From: an uncultured Prevotella sp. | GTDB lineage: Bacteria > Bacteroidota > Bacteroidia > Bacteroidales > Bacteroidaceae | NCBI GenBank assembly: GCA_900548745.1 | Contig: URLQ01000177.1 | Span: forward strand, 1 to 5,290 | Reading direction: 5' to 3' | DNA length: 5,290 nt | Shown here: one piece after another, positions 1-5,281 of the stretch | Layout: each line of letters opens with the position of its first letter | Numbering within the stretch: position 1 is the first letter of the stretch | The notes under the pieces: model-generated | Told to the model about the DNA's origin: nothing | Database searches by the model: none | What the model saw: the letters and a program-made list of their open reading frames with translations, nothing else | Program-made: the position numbers and the translations under genes

Positions 1-1
1 C

Positions 2-82
2 TTCCTTAAAGAGCACCCTCTTTCCGAGGCAGATTGCTGCATCCTTTATCCTGACAACGTATTGAAGTATCAGCCGGAATGA
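2..82 (+). CDS. C-terminal end of an unidentified protein (partial, enters from left)
   Basis: An open frame runs from the left edge to a TGA at 80-82 and gives 26 residues ending in DNVLKYQPE. It contains a CC pair and reads like an ordinary soluble protein tail. The two other plus-strand frames stop at once or after about 20 codons. The frame lies directly before the hairpin terminator of the convergent minus-strand pair, as expected for the end of a gene. I do not recognise the family from so short a tail. An antisense frame of about 38 codons also stays open here, so the coding call rests on context and residue composition and is only moderate. Confidence 0.5.
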   Translation, partial: FLKEHPLSEADCCILYPDNVLKYQPE

Positions 83-130
83 CAATTATGGCCATGCATT
101 TTGCTGTTGCAACTTTTACATCATCAAGAA

Positions 131-176
131 AATAAAAAAGCGGAATCGCAAAGTCTTGAACTTGCAATTCCGCTTT
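131..176 (-). terminator. Intrinsic terminator of the lipoprotein/secreted-protein pair
   Basis: A perfect 10-bp stem pairs 137-146 (AAAGCGGAAT) with 167-176 (ATTCCGCTTT). After one mismatch it continues with GCAA/TTGC at 148-151 and 162-165. Read on the minus strand, the hairpin is followed by TTTTTTATTTTC (139 down to about 128). It starts six bases after the stop codon of the 128-residue gene, so it should end that transcript. On the plus strand there is no T-run after the stem, so it is a weaker candidate terminator for the converging gene from the left. Confidence 0.85.
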
Positions 177-181
177 GGGTA

Positions 182-568
182 TTAGTTAGATATATTACCT
201 ATATTGAAATAGTAATCCCCCGCTTTTTGAGGATATGATTCAACAAAAGAAGGCCATGGGCCATGAAAATGGTCATCTTTCGCACTCATTCTGTCACAGT
301 ATTCAACTTTATCTTGATTGTAATCTGGATTTGTGTAAACATCATACGTTTCGTTCTCTTGCGGAATAAAAATTTTATAAGTCATCTTGTTACCGTCAAA
401 ACTTCCATATACAATGGCCTTACCACAGGAATACGATCGAAACTTATTGCCAGGATCCGGTTTGTAAAGCCATACATATCCGAGTCTGTCCCAATTCTTA
501 TTGCCATTTTGGGCATAAGCAACGACAGACAAAATACTTAATAATGCAATCGCAATAACTCTATTCAT
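182..568 (-). CDS. Small secreted protein of unknown function
   Basis: This 128-residue protein has a clear Sec signal peptide: a short basic start (MNRV), a hydrophobic stretch of about 14 residues, and an AYA-Q type signal peptidase I site near residues 19-20. There is no lipobox cysteine, so it is expected to be soluble in the periplasm or secreted. The mature part of about 109 residues is rich in aromatic residues (Tyr, Trp, Phe). It has two cysteines, C48 and C91, which could form one disulfide. I recognise no domain. It starts 13 bases after the stop of the upstream lipoprotein gene with no promoter or terminator between them, so the two are almost certainly cotranscribed. There is no Shine-Dalgarno sequence before the ATG, only AT-rich sequence, which is usual in Bacteroidota. 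The shared transcript suggests a joint role with the lipoprotein, but nothing in the sequence shows what that role is. Confidence 0.85.
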   Translation of the reverse strand: MNRVIAIALLSILSVVAYAQNGNKNWDRLGYVWLYKPDPGNKFRSYSCGKAIVYGSFDGNKMTYKIFIPQENETYDVYTNPDYNQDKVEYCDRMSAKDDHFHGPWPSFVESYPQKAGDYYFNIGNISN

Positions 569-581
569 AATAACAATTCAG

Positions 582-2633
582 TTAGAATTTATGTACAGCC
601 ATAACTTTTAGTTTCGTGTCTGTTTTTCTTGCAGCATTAGTTTCAGACGGAGAGTAATAGCCGGCATATTTATTGCTGCTTTCTGAAGAGCTCCAATATG
701 TACCGTTGGCTGGCCTTATTCTGTTTGACAATTCATAATATGCCGGCAAATACCATCCTGTCACCCCACTTGTGTTAAGAGCATCACAAAGTGCAAATGC
801 AGGATAGAGATTCTTCCACCCTGATATTTTCTTTATGACAGCCATATTTTTCATACCGTCGTAATTATCGTTTGCTCCTGTTTCCACGTTTTCCGTAGAC
901 CAAATAGATTCTCCGACTTCTTTCTTTACATACCTAACAGTGTCGTTCATGTAAACTACTTCGCCTTTCACTCCGTTCTCGCTGTATTGGTCGCCCACTG
1001 CATATTTACTTTGGTTAACCTCAATCTTCGATAACAAGCCCTTGAACGAAATCGTTGCCTTGCGACTTGCCGAACTTCCACAGTATGCAGTGACACGAAT
1101 TGTGAGATTGTTGCCATTCCTGCTCACCGTACACCAATTTTGGTCGGATGTGGCTTCCCAGTCTAAACTTGTGTTTATGCTTATGGTCTTGTTTGATTGG
1201 TTCTTGTCGAAGCCGACTTTCGTTTGACTTGGAACAAACTTAACGCCATTTTGAGAGATAGTCATTGTAAAGCTCAATGTTTTCGTTTTGTTTGAAATCA
1301 CGATTTTGGCTTTTCTTGTTTTCTCTGTGGCATTCTTGCTGATATTAGCATTCAATTCTATGCCATAAGATTTTTTTTGCAATTCAGGTTTACACCATGC
1401 CTCGTTGCAACTTACTTGCAAGTCCTCATATTCTAAGCTTGTATATACGTTGCCGATAGCTGCATTTCTCTCTTCATTATCTAATGATACATCATTATAT
1501 CCTTCATATCCAACATACAAATAAGCCTTGTTCTGAATTACATTCAGAGTCACACTCTTCTTACCGTCCTTGCTCTTTAGAGTAATTGTTCCCTTTCGTT
1601 CAGTATCTTTGTCATTGGAATTAGCTTTGAGAACCAGAGCGTAATAATTTGCAGAACCAGCAGCGTTAGCTGCTTTGACAGCCTTTGCCGGCTTGTTGCC
1701 CACAAACTTTATCCTTGCAGCACTTGCATGTATCGCCCTTGTCTGGTCTACAAATTCTGCCTTGCACCACGAACTTGCGGTGTTGCTGATAGTCAAGTCT
1801 TCTTTCTGAATGTTGGTGTTCAGTCCAACTTGTCTTTCACACTCCTTGGCATCAAGCGTGACCGATGTCTCGTTGAGAGTAAGATACGGGTCAACACCGC
1901 CTCTTGTCACTTTTATCTCCTTCTTCTTTCCATAGGCAGTGGTCAGCGTAATGGTAGCTTCTGTAGTGGCAGCCACATTCGATGGCTGTGCAATGATCTG
2001 TATGCCGTTGGCAAGGAAAGAATAGTTGTAAGTGGATGTTGGGATAATCTGACACCAGTCTTCTGAAGATTTCGCCGTATACACAACGAACTCCTTGTTG
2101 TTGAATACGATATTCTCCGTTCCTCCCTTCTTGTCGAAAGAAACAGAAGTTGCCGGCAGTTCCAATTCGAGGTCTTTACCTTTGAATGGAGCCTGGTATT
2201 TCACGTCATAGCCGATTATGCCGCCTGTAGTCCCAACAATTTCTTTCTCTACATAAATCCTGTAGAATGTTCCATAGGAATATGCCACATATCCATTGCC
2301 GCTGCGTACGGAAACTTTACTTGCCCAGCCTGTTGTCGGAATATACGACACGTTGCCAAGTCCCTTCACTGTTCCAAGTGAAATGAAATATCCTCCGTCG
2401 AAGTTGTAGTCGTTGCCAATATAAATGCTTCCAATTCCTGTTGCCCCTTCTCGGATGCTTGGTCCTTTCATCATAGACAGTGATACCGTTCCAACCGGGT
2501 CATTCACGTTAACGTCAGGCTTTATGTTGCCGTTGCCGTCGGTAGAGTCATCGTCGCTGCTGCACGCCGCAAAGGCTACAGCAAGAAGTAAAAAGGTAAA
2601 GACTCTCTCTAAAAGTTTTATTGTCTTTTCCAT
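582..2633 (-). CDS. Surface-exposed lipoprotein with four BACON-type repeats and a DUF1566-like C-terminus
   Basis: The protein has 683 residues from the ATG at 2631-2633. Residues 1-24 are a lipoprotein signal: hydrophobic FLLLAVAFAA, then C24. The CSSDDD that follows resembles the acidic lipoprotein export signal of Bacteroidota that sends lipoproteins to the cell surface. Residues about 46-152 form a beta-rich region with many Gly and Tyr; it resembles the Bacteroides DUF5036 family, but that is from memory. Four BACON-like beta domains follow at about 157-246, 249-368, 369-463 and 464-542. Each carries the typical Trp-Cys pair (W193-C194, W289-C290, W413-C414, W500-C501) and ends in a strand such as VTRGG, VIQN or ISQNG. 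The second has an Ala/Lys-rich insert at about 301-330. Residues about 545-683 carry GWYLP (626-630), a following EL and YWSSSE (646-651), the signature of DUF1566/FISUMP-like domains. BACON domains occur in carbohydrate-active and mucin-associated surface proteins, often as spacers; adhesion or glycan contact is only an inference here. An in-frame ATG at 2771 would add 46 residues before the signal peptide. I reject it because it lies upstream of the promoter and in the 3' end of the candidate RNA gene. Confidence 0.92.
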   Translation of the reverse strand: MEKTIKLLERVFTFLLLAVAFAACSSDDDSTDGNGNIKPDVNVNDPVGTVSLSMMKGPSIREGATGIGSIYIGNDYNFDGGYFISLGTVKGLGNVSYIPTTGWASKVSVRSGNGYVAYSYGTFYRIYVEKEIVGTTGGIIGYDVKYQAPFKGKDLELELPATSVSFDKKGGTENIVFNNKEFVVYTAKSSEDWCQIIPTSTYNYSFLANGIQIIAQPSNVAATTEATITLTTAYGKKKEIKVTRGGVDPYLTLNETSVTLDAKECERQVGLNTNIQKEDLTISNTASSWCKAEFVDQTRAIHASAARIKFVGNKPAKAVKAANAAGSANYYALVLKANSNDKDTERKGTITLKSKDGKKSVTLNVIQNKAYLYVGYEGYNDVSLDNEERNAAIGNVYTSLEYEDLQVSCNEAWCKPELQKKSYGIELNANISKNATEKTRKAKIVISNKTKTLSFTMTISQNGVKFVPSQTKVGFDKNQSNKTISINTSLDWEATSDQNWCTVSRNGNNLTIRVTAYCGSSASRKATISFKGLLSKIEVNQSKYAVGDQYSENGVKGEVVYMNDTVRYVKKEVGESIWSTENVETGANDNYDGMKNMAVIKKISGWKNLYPAFALCDALNTSGVTGWYLPAYYELSNRIRPANGTYWSSSESSNKYAGYYSPSETNAARKTDTKLKVMAVHKF

Positions 2634-2670
2634 ATATGTAAATGTTTTTATGTTGCATCTTCTAAGGTTT

Positions 2671-2696
2671 CCAAAGATATGGTAGTATATCTTTGG
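2671..2696 (-). promoter_or_regulatory. Promoter of the lipoprotein pair inside a perfect inverted repeat
   Basis: On the minus strand TATCTTTG (2679 down to 2672) matches the Bacteroidota -7 element TAnnTTTG exactly. It predicts a transcript start near 2665 and a leader of about 32 nt before the ATG at 2633. The element lies in a perfect 10-bp inverted repeat (CCAAAGATAT at 2671-2680, ATATCTTTGG at 2687-2696) with a 6-base centre. The same -7 element is therefore also present on the plus strand at 2688-2695. I see no TTTG -33 box at the usual distance on either strand. The repeat could be an operator for a dimeric regulator or a two-way promoter. The promoter call is fair, the regulatory role is inference. 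Confidence 0.5.
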
Positions 2697-2772
2697 CTCT
2701 TGTATCAATGCGCTGGTTATTATTATGTGTTGAAGAGGTTTTTGTTTAGTCCCGGGCTTAGGTGTAGACAAT

Positions 2773-2931
2773 AAAAAAACGTGGACTAATCACTCCGTCT
2801 ATGCTTATCGAGGTATCGCCAAACACCAGTTGCAATCATACACGAGTAAAAGCCCACGCCTGTAGACAGACGTGAGCATTAACTTCTACTCTTGATTGCT
2901 TTTCTTCAAATTTGGCGATTTTCGATAAGCA
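2773..2931 (-). ncRNA. Candidate structured small RNA, about 160 nt, 6S-like in shape
   Basis: Read on the minus strand, the sequence starts 6-7 bases after a TAGCTTTG promoter element and ends in seven U (2779-2773). It folds into one long nested hairpin. Pairs, in plus coordinates, are: 2802-2810 with 2923-2931 (9 bp); 2815-2823 with 2911-2919 (9 bp, separated by a 4/3 internal loop); 2832-2838 with 2893-2899 (7 bp, after a bubble of 8 and 11 bases); 2844-2852 with 2883-2891 (8 of 9 bp); and a tip formed by 2852-2858 with 2871-2877 (6 of 7 bp) plus CTG/CAG at 2860-2862 and 2867-2869. The base at 2852 can pair in either of the last two stems. No convincing protein frame covers it. A single long hairpin with an internal bubble, of this length and with its own promoter and terminator, is the layout of 6S RNA and of the Bacteroidales-1 RNA motif. 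Assignment to either is a guess. The 3' tail AGUCCAC (2781-2787) could also pair with GUGGGCU near the tip (2851-2857 region), giving an alternative fold that would create a terminator-like structure. Confidence 0.7.
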
Positions 2932-2937
2932 AGAATA

Positions 2938-2945
2938 CAAAGCTA
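2938..2945 (-). promoter_or_regulatory. -7 promoter element for the candidate small RNA
   Basis: CAAAGCTA on the plus strand reads TAGCTTTG on the minus strand, an exact match to the Bacteroidota TAnnTTTG element. The predicted start, 5-8 bases downstream, falls at about 2930-2932, exactly where the outer stem of the candidate RNA begins. The upstream region is AT-rich but has no clear TTTG -33 box. Confidence 0.55.
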
Positions 2946-3256
2946 ACGCTTCTTTATTTTATGTGATATGTCTTTTATATTTTTTTGTTACATAGGCATT
3001 GTCCTTTTAGGGTTATTGCTGCAAATATACATATATTTTCTATAATGCCCAAAGCATCGGGTGTAATAATTCTCTGTCCAACCGGAAAATATGTGTCATT
3101 CGCCATGTCGTCGTACTTATAGCCTAAACATCTTTATTATAAATAAGGAATAACCTTTCAATAGACCTTCATGCCCAAAGAAAAGCACTTCAAAGCTTGG
3201 CGGAATCAAATAAATGCCGTACATTTACGGTCGGAAACAAATAAACGTCTACGAAT
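2946..3256. other. AT-rich intergenic region and leader of the nuclease-family gene
   Basis: About 310 bases without a convincing gene. It starts with AT-rich, T-run DNA (2950-2990). It contains two very small plus-strand open frames that both begin with ATGCCCAAAG: 3045-3122 (25 codons, starts MPKASG) and 3171-3266 (31 codons, starts MPKEKH, running into the next gene in another frame). Neither has visible support as a gene. No tRNA or strong terminator was seen. It must hold the promoter of the gene at 3257. Confidence 0.6.
3197..3227 (+). promoter_or_regulatory. Possible promoter of the nuclease-family gene
   Basis: TACATTTA at 3220-3227 differs from the Bacteroidota -7 element TAnnTTTG only in its last base. 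A TTG at 3197-3199 lies 20 bases upstream, close to the usual -33 to -7 spacing. The start would be near 3235, leaving a leader of about 22 nt. A small inverted repeat, CCGTA (3217-3221) with TACGG (3226-3230), covers the -7 element. Weak on sequence alone. Confidence 0.3.
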
Positions 3257-4834
3257 ATGGCTTTAAAACTCTACCCATTGGGCATACAGACATTCGAGCG
3301 AATACGAAGAGAAGACAAACTCTACATCGACAAGACGGAATACGTATACCGTATGGCACATACCAGCGGAGCGTATTTCTTACTGGGGCGTCCGCGCCGC
3401 TTCGGGAAGTCGCTGCTCGTATCCACCTTCCAGAGTTATTTCGAGGGAAGGAAGGACTTGTTCAATGGACTTGCCATAGAGAGACTGGAAAAGGAATGGA
3501 CCGAATATCCTGTCCTGCACTTCGATATGAGCGGTGGCAAGCACATGAATCCACAGCAGCTGGAGGAGTATCTGGGCTATCGGCTGAAAGACGAAGAAAC
3601 GAAATGGGGCATCAGCAGTCCGGCAAACGGCACCAACAACCGTTTGATAGACCTCATTAATACAGTATACAGGAAGTCCGGCAGACAGGTGGTGGTGCTC
3701 ATCGACGAATACGATGCGCCGATGCTTGACACAGTCCACGAGAAGGAACAGCTTGACGAGTTGCGGAATATCATGCGCAACTTCTACAGTCCGCTTAAAT
3801 TCTGCGAAGCAAAGCTGCGCTTCGTGTTCATGACCGGCATAACGAAGTTCTCACAGCTCAGCATCTTCAGCGAACTGAACAATATCACCAACATATCCAT
3901 GAATGATGATTATGCAGGAATCTGCGGCATCACGACAGATGAACTGCTGACCCAGATGTCGGCGGACATTGATGCGCTGGCTACAGAAACGGGGATGGAC
4001 AGGGAACAAACCATAAACAGGTTGAAAGAGAACTACGACGGTTATCATTTCTCCGCATATTCTCCCGACGTGTTCAATCCATTCAGTCTGCTGAGTTGCT
4101 TTGCCGAAAAGAATTTCGAGGCATACTGGTTCTCTTCCGGCACTCCCACATATCTTATAAATATGATGTGCAAATACAATGTCCAGCCTGCCGACATCAC
4201 TCGTGTTGAGGCTTCTGCCAGTGAGTTTGATGCGCCGACGGAGAACATGCCGACCCTGATGCCGCTGCTTTATCAGAGCGGCTACATCACCATCAAGGGC
4301 TATAACAAGGACTACAACTATTACACGCTCGACGTGCCGAACAAGGAAGTGAGGCTTGGGCTTACCAAGGCCTTGATACCCTATTATGTAAGTCCGAATA
4401 CGCTTGCCGTAACCAATATGGCGCGCAAGATAGCACAGGCTCTCGACAAATGCGACATTGACGGAGCATTGACTATGCTGCAGACTTTCCTCGGCACAGT
4501 TCCTTATTGCAGCAATGCAAACAGCGAGGGACATTACCAGCAGATGCTTTATGTCATCTTCTCGCTGCTCACCGATTATCTCGTTGATGTTGAAGTCCAC
4601 ACTCCGACTGGCAGGGTTGACATAGTAATGCTTACCAAAGCCGACCTCTACCTTATGGAGATAAAGTTGAACCAGACAGCCCAGGCTGCCTTGCAGCAAA
4701 TCAATCTAAAGAACTACCGTCAGCGTTTTGCCTTGAGCGGCCGACCGATAACAAAGGTTGGCGTGAACTTTGACGGCAACACACGAAATATCTCCGATTG
4801 GATGATAGAAAAAGCCACGTCCCGAAACAGTTAA
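3257..4834 (+). CDS. AAA-ATPase-like / PD-(D/E)XK nuclease-family protein
   Basis: A complete cytoplasmic protein of 525 residues. The N-terminal half is the AAA-ATPase_like domain (PF09820): the family opening YPLGIQTFERIR with YIDKT (23-27), Walker A GRPRRFGKS (44-52, K51 and S52), Walker B VVVLIDEYDAP (145-155, D150 and E151), and a conserved MTGITKFSQLSIFSELNN stretch followed by YDGYHF. The C-terminal part is a PD-(D/E)XK domain (PF08011, PDDEXK_9) with GRVDIVM (D455), MEIK (E468, K470) and a downstream AALQQI helix (478-482). The ATP-binding and nuclease-core residues all look present, and the length is usual for the family, so the gene appears intact. Such proteins are numerous in Bacteroidota genomes, often in many copies; ATP use and DNA or RNA cleavage are predicted from the fold, and the biological role is not established. 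The ATG at 3257 is chosen because the family motif starts six residues later. It stands alone on its strand and is followed two bases after its stop by a 22-bp repeat cluster. It seems somewhat richer in G+C than the intergenic DNA around it. Confidence 0.93.
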   Translation: MALKLYPLGIQTFERIRREDKLYIDKTEYVYRMAHTSGAYFLLGRPRRFGKSLLVSTFQSYFEGRKDLFNGLAIERLEKEWTEYPVLHFDMSGGKHMNPQQLEEYLGYRLKDEETKWGISSPANGTNNRLIDLINTVYRKSGRQVVVLIDEYDAPMLDTVHEKEQLDELRNIMRNFYSPLKFCEAKLRFVFMTGITKFSQLSIFSELNNITNISMNDDYAGICGITTDELLTQMSADIDALATETGMDREQTINRLKENYDGYHFSAYSPDVFNPFSLLSCFAEKNFEAYWFSSGTPTYLINMMCKYNVQPADITRVEASASEFDAPTENMPTLMPLLYQSGYITIKGYNKDYNYYTLDVPNKEVRLGLTKALIPYYVSPNTLAVTNMARKIAQALDKCDIDGALTMLQTFLGTVPYCSNANSEGHYQQMLYVIFSLLTDYLVDVEVHTPTGRVDIVMLTKADLYLMEIKLNQTAQAALQQINLKNYRQRFALSGRPITKVGVNFDGNTRNISDWMIEKATSRNS

Positions 4835-4836
4835 AA

Positions 4837-4881
4837 ATAGAAAGTTACCGACTTTCTATGAGAAACTTACCGAATTTCCCA
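4837..4881. repeat. Left cluster of 22-bp repeats (two units, inverted relative to right cluster)
   Basis: Two adjoining 22-bp units lie at 4838-4859 and 4860-4881. On the minus strand their cores read GAAAGTCGGTAACTTTC and GAAATTCGGTAAGTTTC, matching the right cluster. The first unit is itself a dyad: ATAGAAAGT (4837-4845) pairs with ACTTTCTAT (4851-4859) around TACCG. It begins two bases after the stop codon of the nuclease-family gene, so in RNA it would form a hairpin right behind that gene. Confidence 0.85.
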
Positions 4882-4911
4882 AAAAGCATTATTCCGATGC
4901 TTATATCAATG

Positions 4912-4953
4912 CTCCCCAAAACGATGACCGATTTGGGGAGTTTGTTGTCTTTG
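4912..4953 (+). terminator. Terminator-like hairpin after the nuclease-family gene
   Basis: A perfect 9-bp GC-rich stem, CTCCCCAAA (4912-4920) with TTTGGGGAG (4932-4940), closes an 11-base loop and is followed on the plus strand by TTTGTTGTCTTTG. The tail is T-rich but not a pure T-run. The minus-strand side lacks such a tail. It lies 77 bases after the stop codon at 4834 and probably ends that transcript. Confidence 0.65.
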
Positions 4954-4982
4954 TAACTATTCAGCGAGTAACTATTCATCGA
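4953..4982. repeat. Two tandem 15-bp repeats with an adjoining dyad
   Basis: GTAACTATTCAGCGA (4953-4967) is followed directly by GTAACTATTCATCGA (4968-4982), 14 of 15 bases identical. TAACTAT at 4969-4975 is then mirrored by ATAGTTA at 4982-4988 around six bases, so the second copy forms one arm of a perfect 7-bp inverted repeat. Confidence 0.8.
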
Positions 4983-5006
4983 TAGTTAGAATGGTCTAAT
5001 TCTGCC

Positions 5007-5261
5007 TTATTCCTCTGTAAGACATTCTTGAAAATCATCTAAAACAGAGTCATATCCTCTTGCGTATGGCAAAATATATATGTATACCCCACCTGTCAGG
5101 CTTTTGCATAAATAACCAATTTGAATGCATAAATAAACGGTTTGTTCAGCTCGCCTGTATTGTTCGATTATGACAATCACGCCAAGCCTATGTAAGCACG
5201 TGATTTTGTCATCATTTAGAAATTCGGTAACTTTCCCATAGAAAGTCCGTAACTTTCTCAT
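5007..5261 (-). other. Open frame of doubtful coding status inside the repeat-bounded segment
   Basis: The frame encodes 84 residues but its first 14 or so (MRKLRTFYGKVTEFL) are simply translation of two of the 22-bp repeat units, and the region 5105-5146 is a 21-bp tandem repeat. The C-terminal part (about 55 residues, ending DDFQECLTEE) looks more like real protein, so this may be the remnant of a gene that has lost its start. I recognise no family, signal peptide or catalytic motif. No promoter element was seen, as the sequence upstream is the repeat cluster and the window edge. Confidence 0.25.
5105..5146. repeat. Two tandem 21-bp repeats starting TGCATAAATAA
   Basis: TGCATAAATAA occurs at 5105-5115 and 5126-5136, exactly 21 bases apart. 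The following ten bases are partly conserved too, with TTTG at the same offset, so about 16 of 21 positions agree between 5105-5125 and 5126-5146. The spacing is two helical turns, which puts the copies on the same face of DNA. Confidence 0.65.
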
Positions 5262-5281
5262 AGAAATTCGGTAACTTTCTA
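5216..5281. repeat. Right cluster of 22-bp repeats (three tandem units)
   Basis: Three head-to-tail units at 5216-5237, 5238-5259 and 5260-5281 have cores GAAATTCGGTAACTTTC, GAAAGTCCGTAACTTTC and GAAATTCGGTAACTTTC. Two versions alternate, one with AATTCGG and one with AGTCCG. Each unit has imperfect dyad symmetry (GAAA...TTTC). There are no spacers between units. The same units occur inverted at 4838-4881. The cluster stops nine bases before the window edge, where a further unit is not continued. Confidence 0.9.

Noticed and set aside
1..120. A minus-strand frame of about 38 codons opposite the partial gene at the left edge.
   Set aside because: It lies beyond the terminator of the minus-strand pair, has no promoter or recognisable motif, and the plus-strand frame fits the convergent layout better.
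2671..2696. Phase-variable invertible promoter, as in Bacteroides capsule loci.
   Set aside because: The arms are only 6 bases apart, so inversion would not move a promoter, and no invertase gene is in the window.
2634..2771. An in-frame 46-residue N-terminal extension of the lipoprotein starting at the ATG at 2771.
   Set aside because: It would bury the lipoprotein signal peptide inside the protein, lies upstream of the TATCTTTG promoter element, and its start touches the U-tract of the candidate RNA.
2802..2931. Terminal inverted repeats of a miniature insertion element.
   Set aside because: The inverted arms are interrupted by an unequal internal loop and continue as nested RNA-like stems to the centre. 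A promoter and U-tract frame it, and no target-site duplication was seen. An RNA gene fits better, though a mobile origin is not excluded.
3214..3660. A plus-strand open frame of 148 codons overlapping the start of the nuclease-family gene.
   Set aside because: It overlaps in a different frame the region that encodes Walker A and other family motifs, and its own translation is Arg/His-rich with no domain.
3851..4699. A long antisense open frame of 282 codons on the minus strand.
   Set aside because: It lies entirely inside the nuclease-family gene, whose frame shows clear family motifs. The antisense product has no recognisable domain and is a by-product of codon use.
5216..5281. CRISPR array.
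   Set aside because: The 22-bp units are adjoining with no spacers, are too short and few, and occur inverted at 4838-4881. No cas gene is present.
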